Assembly (NCBI RefSeq): GCF_006337065.1
Contig: NZ_CP040872.1
Span: 2,976,001-3,040,000, forward strand
Source: Agromyces laixinhei
GTDB taxonomy: Bacteria; Actinomycetota; Actinomycetes; Actinomycetales; Microbacteriaceae
DNA: 64,000 nucleotides
Direction of reading: 5' to 3'
Shown in pieces: positions 57,142 through 64,000 of the stretch (position 1 is the first letter of the stretch; the number at the start of each line of letters is the position of its first letter). The notes below the pieces were generated by a model that did not search any database, had not been told where the DNA came from, and saw nothing but the letters and a program-made list of their open reading frames with translations. The translations under genes were made by a program, and so were the position numbers.

Positions 57142-57147
57142 AGTCTG
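57142..57147 (-). promoter_or_regulatory. Leaderless -10 (CAGACT) for ligB
   Basis: CAGACT is 6 bases before the GTG at 57135. Confidence 0.5.
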
Positions 57148-57183
57148 CCACCGGCATCCGACATGCACGCTGCGACGGAGCAC

Positions 57184-57216
57184 GAACGCCCGGCCGGTTG
57201 ACTCGGCCGGGCGTTC
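57184..57216. terminator. 13-bp perfect hairpin upstream of ligB
   Basis: GAACGCCCGGCCG pairs with CGGCCGGGCGTTC across 7 bases. With the palindrome at 57232-57251 it forms two consecutive hairpins after the phosphatase stop. Confidence 0.75.
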
Positions 57217-57231
57217 ATCTCATTCGAGCGG

Positions 57232-57251
57232 GCGGATGCCGCGGCATCCGC
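57232..57251. terminator. 20-bp perfect palindrome after the surface phosphatase
   Basis: GCGGATGCCGCGGCATCCGC lies 12 bases beyond the phosphatase stop. It consists of an inverted pair of the GGATGCC word. Confidence 0.65.
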
Positions 57252-57262
57252 TCGCTCGTCAG

Positions 57263-59863
57263 CTAGCTCTGCGCCGGCGGGTCGGCCGCGAGGCGTCGAC
57301 GTCGCAGCGCGATCAGGGAGACGATCGCGCCGAGCGCGAGCAGCACACCGGCGGCCCACAGCGCAGCGGATGCCTCGGCGCCCGTGCTCGCGAGGTCGCC
57401 GCTCACGGTTCCAGCGGCCGAACCGGCGCCGCCATTGCCGCTGCCGCTGCCACCACCGGCTGCCGCGCTGACCTTCACCGGCGCCCAGCCGAGGAGCCTG
57501 CCGTCGGCGGACTGCACGACCAGCCTGTGGTCACCGGGCGCCGTGCCCGCGGCGACGACCGTCGTGAACTCGCCGCTCGCATCAGCGGTGGCGGCTCCGA
57601 GCTCAGTCGGCTCCGAGTACAGCCACGCCCAGACGTCGGCGCCGGCCTTCGCCTCGCCGAGGCCGACGGTGAACGGCACGCCGGCGGTCACGTTCTCGGG
57701 AACGGTGATGTCGCCGCGAGTCGCGTCGGTCAGCTCTGCCGGGTCGACCGGCTCGGGAGCGGTGCCGGGCTGCTCGGGGTCGACGGGCGCCTCGACGCCG
57801 GCCCCGGTGACCCACTTGCGGCCGTCGTCCGTCTTCGTCACCGTGAACTCGTCGTACACGGCGCCGACCGGCAGGTCGGTCGTCGCGGCCGCCGTCTTCT
57901 CGGCGAGGTACGAGCGATAGACCAGCTTGTCGGCCGAGACGTCGACGACCTGGTAGGTCGTGACGCCCGCGCCGCGCAGCACCTGGGTGGCGTTGTTGTT
58001 CGTCCAGACGTTCTTCTCGTCGGTCTCGAGGTTGTAGTGCTTGGCGCCCGAGTTCGAGACGACGTAGACGGGACCGTCGGTGATTCCGGGCGTCTCGGTC
58101 ACGTCGTCGTTGTTGTAGCCACGGGCATAGGTGTGGTCGTGGCCCATCATGACGAGGTCGATGTCGTGCTTCTGGAAGACCGGCACCCAGAACTCCCGCA
58201 GCACGGGCTCGTCGCGCCCGGCCGAGGTCGAGTACACGGGCTGGTGGAAGGTCACGACGTTCCACTTCGAGGGGCTCGACTCGAGCACGTGGTCGAGCCA
58301 CGCCGCCTGGAACTCGGTCCAGAGACGGGAGACCTTCGTCGACGGGCACTCGTCGCCGGCGCAGCCGGGCAGGTCGTCGGGGGTGAGGAAGGTCGTGTCG
58401 CGCGTCGCGTTCAGGGTGATGAAGCGCATGTCCTGGTAGTCGGTGAAGTATACGGTCTCGGCAGCGAACTGCGTCCAGTGCTCGAAGTACGCGGCGTACT
58501 GCTTCGCGACATCCGTGTCACCGACGGCGAGGTCGGCGAGGTCGCCCGTGGTCGCCGTGGTCGGGTTGTTGTGCGGGTACTCGAAGTTCGCCTTCCACGA
58601 CGTCAGCAACTTGTCGCCCGAGTACTCGTGGTTGCCGGGCGCGGCCATGACGTTGGTCGTCGCAGCAGAGGTCTCCATGCCCTTGAACCAGTTGAGCCAC
58701 TCGGTCTCGTTGCTGCCGGTGTTGATGAGGTCGCCGGCGTGCACCGAGCCGATCGAGTCGGTCGCCGTGGCCTCCGCCTGCTTCACGACCGACGGCCAGG
58801 TCGAGTCGAGGCCGATCTGGGCGTCGCCGTAGTAGACGAACTGGAAGTCGGTGTCGTTCGGGTCGGCGGTGGTGAACTCGCGCCATTCGCTCCATGCGCC
58901 TTCGAGGCCGACGCGGTAATTGTAGGCCGTCGCCGGAGCGAGGGCGTCGACGGTCGCCGAGAAGTGCTGCTTCGGGTTGCCGTTGACCGTGCCCGCCGAG
59001 TAGGCGTCGACCGAGCGCACGTCGCCGCCCGCCGCAGGCTGGATCTGCACCTGCCCGCTCGTGTGCGAGACGTCGCCTGCGAGCCACGAGAACGACTGCG
59101 AGGTCTCGGGCGTCTCGGTCGGGGTCATGATGACGCGCGTCGGCGGCACCGCGACGGGCACGCCGGGCTCGCCGGCAGGCAGCAACCGGATCGAGGAGAC
59201 ATCGAGGTAGATGTCGGAGCTCGTCTCGCGGTCCTGGTAGAGGGCGACCGCGACCGTGTTGGTGCCGTCGACGAGCACGTCGCCGTCGGCCTCGAAGTGG
59301 CCGGGCGCCGGGTCGGAGGCACCGGATCCCGCGTACTCCACGTTGGTCGTCTCGGTCACCCGGTCGGCGTCGAGGCCGGCGACTCGCTGACCGTTGATCC
59401 AGACCACGGCGCCATCGTCGTAGCGAAGGTCGCCGACGATCGACCCGACCTCGTCGGAGACGCCCGCCGCGAGCTCGAAGGTCGTGCGGAAGAAGAAGGT
59501 GGGCACGTTCGGTGCTGCCGCGCCGTCGATGTACTGGTTCAGCAGCGTCTTCGGCATCAGCCCGCCGACCGACGCGAGCTCGCCGCGCTTGGCGCCGAAG
59601 CTGCCCTGCGCCGACTTCCAGGCGCTGTCGTCGAAGCCGGTCGTGGTCCACACGCGCAGCGGTTCGGCGCCGCGTGCGGGGTCGGTGCCGTCGTCGAGGT
59701 ACTTCCAGGTGGTCGTCTCGGTGGAGATCACCGGGTCGGTGGGCACGTCGGTGGCGGCGAGCGCCGGGGCCGGCACCGCGAGCACACCGGCGAGCAGTGC
59801 GAGCAGAGCGGTCGACACCGCCCCCCGCCTCCCCCAGCGTGTCGCGTTCTTCGTCGTGGTCAT
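57263..59863 (-). CDS. Surface-anchored purple-acid-phosphatase-like metallophosphoesterase
   Basis: An 866-residue exported protein. Signal peptide: GRRGAVSTALLALLAG to APALAA. A galactose-binding-like domain (about residues 40-230) and a fibronectin-III-like segment precede the phosphoesterase core: VYYGDAQIG, AGDLINTG, APGNHEYSG, TFHQPVYS and MGHDHTYARGY give the metal ligands typical of purple acid phosphatases. An Ig-like domain and Gly/Ser linker lead to LASTG, a hydrophobic helix and RRRR. It is therefore probably wall-linked by a class E sortase, like the enzyme at 31.8-34.3 kb. AAGGA 5 bases before the ATG. Confidence 0.9.
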   Translation of the reverse strand: MTTTKNATRWGRRGAVSTALLALLAGVLAVPAPALAATDVPTDPVISTETTTWKYLDDGTDPARGAEPLRVWTTTGFDDSAWKSAQGSFGAKRGELASVGGLMPKTLLNQYIDGAAAPNVPTFFFRTTFELAAGVSDEVGSIVGDLRYDDGAVVWINGQRVAGLDADRVTETTNVEYAGSGASDPAPGHFEADGDVLVDGTNTVAVALYQDRETSSDIYLDVSSIRLLPAGEPGVPVAVPPTRVIMTPTETPETSQSFSWLAGDVSHTSGQVQIQPAAGGDVRSVDAYSAGTVNGNPKQHFSATVDALAPATAYNYRVGLEGAWSEWREFTTADPNDTDFQFVYYGDAQIGLDSTWPSVVKQAEATATDSIGSVHAGDLINTGSNETEWLNWFKGMETSAATTNVMAAPGNHEYSGDKLLTSWKANFEYPHNNPTTATTGDLADLAVGDTDVAKQYAAYFEHWTQFAAETVYFTDYQDMRFITLNATRDTTFLTPDDLPGCAGDECPSTKVSRLWTEFQAAWLDHVLESSPSKWNVVTFHQPVYSTSAGRDEPVLREFWVPVFQKHDIDLVMMGHDHTYARGYNNDDVTETPGITDGPVYVVSNSGAKHYNLETDEKNVWTNNNATQVLRGAGVTTYQVVDVSADKLVYRSYLAEKTAAATTDLPVGAVYDEFTVTKTDDGRKWVTGAGVEAPVDPEQPGTAPEPVDPAELTDATRGDITVPENVTAGVPFTVGLGEAKAGADVWAWLYSEPTELGAATADASGEFTTVVAAGTAPGDHRLVVQSADGRLLGWAPVKVSAAAGGGSGSGNGGAGSAAGTVSGDLASTGAEASAALWAAGVLLALGAIVSLIALRRRRLAADPPAQS

Positions 59864-59989
59864 GTCTGTCCTTCGTCGCAGGGTCGGGGGTGGCACGCTC
59901 GCGCAGCCGTCGCCGCCTGGCGGGCGGTCGGAGGTCGGGTGTCGGGTTCCTCCGCCATGCAATCGGCCACGGATGTCGTGGAGCTTGCC

Positions 59990-60011
59990 GCGAGGCGACC
60001 GCGAGGTGAAC
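59990..60011 (-). promoter_or_regulatory. PHO-box-like 11-bp direct repeat upstream of the phosphatase
   Basis: On the minus strand GTTCACCTCGC is followed directly by GGTCGCCTCGC, identical at 9 of 11 positions. The first unit has the exact GTTCACC core reported for Streptomyces PHO boxes. It lies about 130 bases before the start codon. Confidence 0.45.
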
Positions 60012-60075
60012 CCGGGCGTTCTACAGGCGTGCTTGCGCTACCGGCGCGCGACGGTCGACGGACGGCGCCCGAACC

Positions 60076-60960
60076 TCAGCGTGCGGACGTGACCCGTGCG
60101 GATGCCTCGGCCCGCAGGAACCCCTCGACGGTCGAGGCGAACCGGTGCGCGTCGTCGAGCCACGGGAAATGGCCGGCAGCGGCCTGCACCGCGACTCTGG
60201 AACCGGGAATCGACTCGGCCAGTTCGACGACCATCGTCGGGGGTGAGTTCAGGTCGACCGCGCCCGCGATGAACAGTGTCGGCGCAGCGAATGCTGCGAG
60301 CGCGATCGCCGTCGCCTCGGGATCGAACGCCCCCTCGGCCGCGAAGACGGCGGCCGCCTCGTCGTTCTGGTGCCGCTCGCCGGCGTCGCGATGCGCCTGC
60401 GCCGCGGCATCCCACCGCCCGTAGTAGAACGGGTCGATCGCGCTCCAGTCGTCGCCCCCGCCGTCATGACCCGCGACGATCCTCTGCAGGGCGGGGTAGG
60501 CCGCCCCGAACCACGACTCTTCGGTTCGGAGGCGTGCGATATCGAGCCGCGCCTCGGCGGTCACGGTCAGGCCGAGAGCTGCCGCGCTCGGTGTGACGAG
60601 TACGAGCCGATCGACATGTTGCGGGTAACGAGCCGCGTACATGATCGCGAGGTTCGTGCCGGCCGAATGGCCCAGCAGGTCGAGCCGCTCGAGTTCGAGG
60701 TGCTCGCGCAGCGCTTCGAGATCGTCGACGAGACGGTCGCACCGGTACGACGACAGATCGGAGGGAACCGCCGAGGCGCCGGTGCCCCGGGGGTCGAGCA
60801 GCACCAGCCGGCGGTGCTCGGAGAGGCCGCCGAGGTCGCCGAGGTAGCGGGAATCGCGCATCGGGCCGCCCGGCACGCAGATGAGCGGATGGCCCGCCGC
60901 TCCGCCTTCGATCTCGTGGAAGGCGAGTTCGGTTCCGTCGAACGCTGCGAAGGTCGGCAT
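60076..60960 (-). CDS. Alpha/beta hydrolase (proline-iminopeptidase-like)
   Basis: A 294-residue hydrolase. VPGGPMRDSRYLGDL is the oxyanion region, LLDPRGTGAS follows, the nucleophile elbow is LLGHSAGTNLAI near residue 98, the acid is likely in FIAGAVDLNSPP and the base in AAGHFPWLDD. HGGP-like and DPRGTG patterns suit the proline iminopeptidase group, but substrate cannot be inferred. The ATG at 60960 is 7 bases from CATGAT; an upstream in-frame ATG at 60972 is possible. Confidence 0.85.
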   Translation of the reverse strand: MPTFAAFDGTELAFHEIEGGAAGHPLICVPGGPMRDSRYLGDLGGLSEHRRLVLLDPRGTGASAVPSDLSSYRCDRLVDDLEALREHLELERLDLLGHSAGTNLAIMYAARYPQHVDRLVLVTPSAAALGLTVTAEARLDIARLRTEESWFGAAYPALQRIVAGHDGGGDDWSAIDPFYYGRWDAAAQAHRDAGERHQNDEAAAVFAAEGAFDPEATAIALAAFAAPTLFIAGAVDLNSPPTMVVELAESIPGSRVAVQAAAGHFPWLDDAHRFASTVEGFLRAEASARVTSAR

Positions 60961-61003
60961 CCGACCGATCATGGCAGTTCCCGGCGACAGGCGGAGAAGT
61001 TCT

Positions 61004-61043
61004 CCACAGGCCGACCACAGGCCCAGCCACAATCCCAGCCACA
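61004..61043. repeat. Four CCACA units about 12 bases apart
   Basis: CCACA occurs at 61004, 61015, 61027 and 61039 in the gap between the divergent hydrolase and membrane protein genes. The first is in TTCTCCACA, one mismatch from the DnaA box. Confidence 0.5.
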
Positions 61044-61101
61044 GGCCAGGCGTGCGGCTCAGCGCCCGCAGGTTGCTCCGCTGCCGCGACCTGCATTCGG
61101 G

Positions 61102-61107
61102 CATGAT
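61102..61107 (+). promoter_or_regulatory. Possible leaderless -10 (CATGAT)
   Basis: CATGAT is 7 bases before the ATG at 61115; the divergent gene has the same hexamer at the same distance. Confidence 0.4.
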
Positions 61108-61114
61108 GGTGCGC

Positions 61115-61474
61115 ATGAGCGAATCCGCACCGACCACCGCCCAAGCCCCGACGACGAACTTCCGCCTGCTCGGGGTGATCTCCTTCGTCATCGGCGCCGG
61201 CGCGGTACTCGTGACCAGGCTGCTCGGCCTCGTCGCGCCGTTGCTGATCACGACCGGGCTGTCGCCGGCGTACGAGCTCCTGAACGGATTGGGGATTCTC
61301 ACCAACGTGCTCTCGCTGTTGCTGGGAATCGCGGCACTCGTGCTCGGCGTGCTCGTGCTGCTGCGGCGCGGCGCACCGAAGGGATTCGCGGCGGCGGGCG
61401 CGGCGCTCGGTGGAGCGGAGGTGCTGAGCGCGCTCATCGGCTTCGGTCAGACCGCGTTCTACTCGTTCATCTGA
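61115..61474 (+). CDS. Small membrane protein
   Basis: A 119-residue protein with three hydrophobic helices (about residues 17-42, 55-83 and 90-118) after a short Ala/Thr/Pro-rich start. No family recognised. The start codon at 61115 is favoured by CATGAT 7 bases upstream; an ATG at 61106 is also in frame. It is divergent from the hydrolase gene. Confidence 0.65.
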   Translation: MSESAPTTAQAPTTNFRLLGVISFVIGAGAVLVTRLLGLVAPLLITTGLSPAYELLNGLGILTNVLSLLLGIAALVLGVLVLLRRGAPKGFAAAGAALGGAEVLSALIGFGQTAFYSFI

Positions 61475-61582
61475 GCCCGGTCGTTTCGATTCAGATCGAA
61501 ATACTGGCGATCGGATGCCACGGCACCCGAACCTGTTCGACGAGGGTGCCGCGCGGCATCCGCACCGTGAAGGGAACCGCAG

Positions 61583-61873
61583 ATGTCATTCCAGGCCTAC
61601 CTCGACACCATCGAGCAGAAGACCGGACTCACCCCTCGTCGATTCGTCGAGCTCGCGACCGAGCACGGCTTCGGCGAGGGCACGAAGGCGACGCCGATCG
61701 TCGCGTGGCTGAAAGCGGACTACGGCCTCGGACAGGGCCACGCGATGGCGCTCGTGCACGTGATCACCAAGGGTCCGCAGATCAGCGCGAAGCACGTCGG
61801 CACCGACGGCGTGCACCGCGACGCGGCCGACACGCTCTGGCTCGACGGCGCCGCGACGAACCCCAACGCGTAG
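61583..61873 (+). CDS. DUF4287 protein
   Basis: A 96-residue protein that begins SFQAYLDTIEQKTG and contains IVAWLKADYGLGQGHAMALVHV, the hallmark of DUF4287. The family is soluble, helical and of unknown function, often found near stress or DUF5655-type genes. The ATG follows a purine-rich AAGGGAACC stretch. It is in a short intergenic space before the CoA-type NUDIX gene on the other strand. Confidence 0.87.
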   Translation: MSFQAYLDTIEQKTGLTPRRFVELATEHGFGEGTKATPIVAWLKADYGLGQGHAMALVHVITKGPQISAKHVGTDGVHRDAADTLWLDGAATNPNA

Positions 61874-61910
61874 CACCCGCCGGAACGGCGCCCGTCGGAG
61901 CGGCACCCGG

Positions 61911-62624
61911 TCAGAGGTCGTCGAGCTCGACGATGCGCTCGGGGTTCCACCGCTCGGCCCAGCCGAGCTCGTCGAACATGCGGGAGAGCACGAGCGCGGT
62001 GAAACCCCAGACGAGCCGCTCGCCGACGGTGAACGCCGGCGAGCGGTAGCTGCGGTCGCCGAGGGTGTGCTGCGTGTTCGCGCGGTTCGCCGGTTCGAGC
62101 ATCTCGGCGACGGGCACACGGAACACCTCGACGGACTCGTCGTGGTCGACCGCCGCGACCTCGGACGGCTTCGACCACCACGCGGGCACGGGCGTGACGA
62201 GGTGCTTGCTCACGGGCACCGGCATGGGCGGCAGCATGCCGAGCGGTTCGATGCCCGCGGCGTCGACCCCGGTCTCTTCACGGGCCTCGCGAATAGCGGC
62301 GGCGACCGGGCCGGCATCGGATGCCTCGAGCCGCCCTCCGGGAAACGCGATCTGCCCGGCGTGGCTGCTGAGGGTCGCGGCGCGGCGCAGGAGCAGCACG
62401 TCGAGGTCGCGCGGCACGGCTCCGCCGGTGCCCGCCGGCACGGCGTCGAGCACCCCGAAGAGCACGAGCACCGCGGCCAGGCGGAGCTCTGCGACATCCG
62501 TTCGGCTCTTCGGCCAGTCGGGATGCCACTCGAGGCCGCGCTCGCACAGGGCGATGAGGTCGGCGCGGGCGTCGACGACGTCGCCGGCGTCAGCGTCAGC
62601 GTCGGCGTTCAGGGGCGGCCTCAC
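61911..62624 (-). CDS. CoA pyrophosphatase-type NUDIX hydrolase
   Basis: A 237-residue NUDIX protein. LSSHAGQIAFPGGRLE is the CoA-diphosphatase signature and AAAIREAREETGVDA is the NUDIX helix. Such enzymes split CoA into 3',5'-ADP and phosphopantetheine. GTG at 62624 overlaps the TetR stop as GTGA, so the start is decided by coupling. A short Asp-Ala repeat (NADADADA) follows the start. It is probably cotranscribed with the TetR gene. Confidence 0.9.
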   Translation of the reverse strand: MRPPLNADADADAGDVVDARADLIALCERGLEWHPDWPKSRTDVAELRLAAVLVLFGVLDAVPAGTGGAVPRDLDVLLLRRAATLSSHAGQIAFPGGRLEASDAGPVAAAIREAREETGVDAAGIEPLGMLPPMPVPVSKHLVTPVPAWWSKPSEVAAVDHDESVEVFRVPVAEMLEPANRANTQHTLGDRSYRSPAFTVGERLVWGFTALVLSRMFDELGWAERWNPERIVELDDL

Positions 62625-63181
62625 GCGCTCGGCTCGTCGGGGCCGAGCATGACGGAGAGCAGCGGCGTCGCCCACGGATGCTCGTCGAGATGCTCGGGGA
62701 ACCGCATGGCGAGCACCGTGTTCACGAGCAACCCTCGGGCCAGGTAGTCGCGCGCCTGCTCCGGCGTCGCCTTCGTGTGCTCGAGCAGCACCGTGTACAT
62801 CTGCGACAGGAGCGAGCGCACGTACGCACCGACCGAGGCCACGCTGCACGTCGCGAAACCCTGCAGCAGCACGCCCATGACGGTGTCGTCGAGCGCCGTG
62901 CGAGCGTAGCGGGCGTCGAAGTGCTCGAGGTCGAACTCCTCGAGCCGGATGCGTCGCATCTGATCGACGATCGCGTCGCCGGCGCGTTCGAGCACGGCGA
63001 GGAAGAGTGCCTCCTTCGTGCCGAACAGGTGCAGCACATAGCCCTGCGAGATGCCGGCGGCCTGGGCGACCTGCGTCGTCGTGGTGCCGAAGTACCCGCC
63101 GCGGGCGAAGGCGCCCATCGCGGCATCGAGCACCAGTTCCTGGCGTTCCGCGCGCTTGAGGTGCGTCGTCGTCTCTGCCAT
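62621..63181 (-). CDS. TetR-family transcriptional regulator
   Basis: A 186-residue regulator. The helix-turn-helix is FGTTTTQVAQAAGISQGYVLHLFGTKEALF cut here to its core: TTTQVAQAAGISQGYVLHLF, near residues 35-54. The C-terminal domain is helical with GLLVNTVLAMRF. The ligand is unknown. The ATG at 63181 is 7 bases from TAGAAT. It overlaps the NUDIX gene by four bases and is divergent from the Lon-domain lipoprotein, with two palindromes in the shared region. Confidence 0.88.
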   Translation of the reverse strand: MAETTTHLKRAERQELVLDAAMGAFARGGYFGTTTTQVAQAAGISQGYVLHLFGTKEALFLAVLERAGDAIVDQMRRIRLEEFDLEHFDARYARTALDDTVMGVLLQGFATCSVASVGAYVRSLLSQMYTVLLEHTKATPEQARDYLARGLLVNTVLAMRFPEHLDEHPWATPLLSVMLGPDEPSA

Positions 63182-63188
63182 CTCGTGA

Positions 63189-63194
63189 ATTCTA
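63189..63194 (-). promoter_or_regulatory. Leaderless -10 (TAGAAT) for the TetR gene
   Basis: TAGAAT is 7 bases before the ATG at 63181. Confidence 0.6.
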
Positions 63195-63258
63195 CCCACC
63201 GCCACGGCGCCTCCCGACAGAGTGACCGACCGCACCTCGACCGCCGGACACATCGTGC

Positions 63259-63304
63259 TTGACAGATTCAGGGCTGTCCCTGATCTTGTAATTGATTGAT
63301 TACA
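63259..63304 (+). promoter_or_regulatory. Promoter/operator region of the Lon-domain lipoprotein
   Basis: TTGACA at 63259 is a perfect -35. TCAGGG/CCCTGA (63268-63283) and TGTAAT/ATTACA (63287-63304) are inverted repeats just downstream, the second in an unusually AT-rich patch. They are candidate TetR operators. The -10 is not clear. Confidence 0.5.
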
Positions 63305-63363
63305 TCATCATGTTTGCACGGGCCTGTTCGCCCGCCCCATCACCCTCACGAAGGAGACCTGGC

Positions 63364-64000
63364 ATGTCCACGACCACGAGACGACGGCGACCGAGAGGCC
63401 TCGCCGCGATAGCCGTGCTCGCCACGGTCGCCCTCACCGGCTGCGTGCAGCTCCCGTTCGGCGGCGGCCCGAAGGCCACGCCCGTGCCGGCCGTCGACCA
63501 GAAGACCGAGGTCACGATCCCCGCGCTGAGCGGGGCCGGCGATGGCGCGGTGAGCGCGATCGACATCAGCATCGCCCCCAACTCGAGCGGAGCGCTCGCG
63601 GTCGAGGTGTCCGAGAACGAGGTCGGGGGTGCCGGGCGCACGCTGCAGGCGTCCGCCTGGAACTCCGCGATCGTCGCCACGCTCTTCACCGGCGCCGACC
63701 TGGCGACCGACTACCGGTTCGCGTTCGACGGATACGTCGACGGGCCGAGTGCCGGCGGCATCATGACCGCCGGCATCATGAGCCTCCTCCTCGGCGACGA
63801 ACTGCTGCCGGGGGTCGCGATGACGGGAACGATCACGCCGACCGGCACGATCGGGCCGGTCGGCGGGGTGCCCGCGAAGATCGCGGCGGTCGCCGAGGGC
63901 GGCGAGTACACCAAGGTGCTCATCCCGCTCGGACTGCGCAACGCCCCCGACCACGACGGCGCTTCGGTCGACGTCGTGCGGCTCGGGGCCGAGCACGGAG
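63364..64000 (+). CDS. Lipoprotein with Lon (S16) protease domain (3' end outside window)
   Basis: 212 residues are visible and the frame is open at the window end. AAGGAGA lies 6 bases before the ATG. A basic start (TTTRRRRPRGL) and hydrophobic core end at lipobox LTGC near residue 27. From about residue 60 the sequence matches the Lon proteolytic domain: FDGPSAGGIMTAGIMS carries the nucleophilic Ser and PVGGVPAKIAAVAEGG the catalytic Lys. No ATPase or PDZ domain is seen in this part. A Lon-type Ser-Lys protease on the outer face of the membrane is unusual. It is divergent from a TetR regulator. Confidence 0.85.
   Translation, partial: MSTTTRRRRPRGLAAIAVLATVALTGCVQLPFGGGPKATPVPAVDQKTEVTIPALSGAGDGAVSAIDISIAPNSSGALAVEVSENEVGGAGRTLQASAWNSAIVATLFTGADLATDYRFAFDGYVDGPSAGGIMTAGIMSLLLGDELLPGVAMTGTITPTGTIGPVGGVPAKIAAVAEGGEYTKVLIPLGLRNAPDHDGASVDVVRLGAEHG

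Noticed and set aside
56144..60424. A 1426-codon open frame antisense to ligB and the surface phosphatase
   Set aside because: It crosses two real genes, two hairpins and intergenic DNA and has only low-complexity Arg/Ser content.
61004..61043. Replication origin suggested by CCACA units and TTCTCCACA
   Set aside because: Only one weak DnaA-like box, no AT-rich unwinding region and no dnaA or dnaN nearby.
1..64000. Prophage, insertion sequence or genomic island
   Set aside because: No integrase, transposase, phage structural gene, tRNA attachment site or base-composition break was seen.

Overview
The window is high-GC DNA with short intergenic gaps. It looks like an actinobacterial chromosome, most likely a Microbacteriaceae member close to Agromyces or Microbacterium (inference). 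The evidence is the gene content (DUF2530, DUF3027 with a cold-shock protein, an XPB helicase with its helicase-associated partner, a second ATP-dependent ligase of the mycobacterial LigB type, a FolP2-type protein, WXG100, LAxTG surface anchors, a ClgR-like regulator), the many leaderless promoters, and a strongly over-represented word GGATGCC/GGCATCC. No rRNA, tRNA, CRISPR array, insertion sequence or prophage was seen. No gene-free stretch exceeds 300 bases.

Layout. 1-5.2 kb: DUF2530, DUF3027/cold shock, a small membrane protein, and the XPB repair-helicase pair. 5.2-7.0 kb: an inverted-repeat element, then a coupled FolP2-like/RibD-like pair. 7.1-9.7 kb: a two-component system whose kinase carries a collagen-like insertion. 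9.9-18 kb: orphan WXG100, a small acidic protein, glycerate kinase, Eis-like acetyltransferase, AI-2E-type transporter, UbiB-like kinase, lipase maturation factor. 18-22.8 kb: FAD oxidoreductase, NUDIX, metallo-beta-lactamase fold hydrolase, F420/NADP-type reductase divergent from a MarR regulator, and DUF1540 under a predicted iron box. 22.9-26.4 kb: cytochrome-b-like membrane protein, a ClpP pair in which the second subunit lacks the catalytic serine, and a ClgR-like regulator with an ssrA-like C-terminus. 26.4-36.6 kb: small proteins, SDR, NUDIX, hydrolase, methyltransferase, EI24 protein, surface-anchored metallophosphoesterase, and an epoxide hydrolase with its divergent WYL regulator. 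36.6-39.1 kb: tandem paralogous membrane proteins with HEVGH. 39.2-45.5 kb: secreted M19-like hydrolase and a four-gene ABC importer. 45.5-53.4 kb: regulators, cupin, CPBP protease, siderophore-interacting protein with iron box, methyltransferase, a broken hydrolase, lipoprotein dioxygenase, and a XRE-cupin regulator with thioredoxin-reductase-like enzyme. 53.4-64 kb: secreted NHL protein, LigB, surface-anchored purple-acid-phosphatase-like protein, hydrolase, DUF4287, CoA-type NUDIX, TetR, and the start of a lipoprotein with a Lon protease domain.

Themes. Regulated proteolysis recurs (ClpP pair plus ClgR-like factor, CPBP, HEVGH pair, Lon-domain lipoprotein). Surface nutrient scavenging is suggested by two LAxTG-anchored phosphoesterases, a secreted hydrolase, an ABC importer, and PHO-box-like direct repeats at two of these loci. 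Two iron boxes imply a DtxR/IdeR regulon. About a third of the genes have a TAnnnT-like -10 hexamer 6-9 bases before the start codon, indicating leaderless mRNAs. An 87-base element with three arms occurs twice with identical arm spacing and coordinated base changes in all arms.
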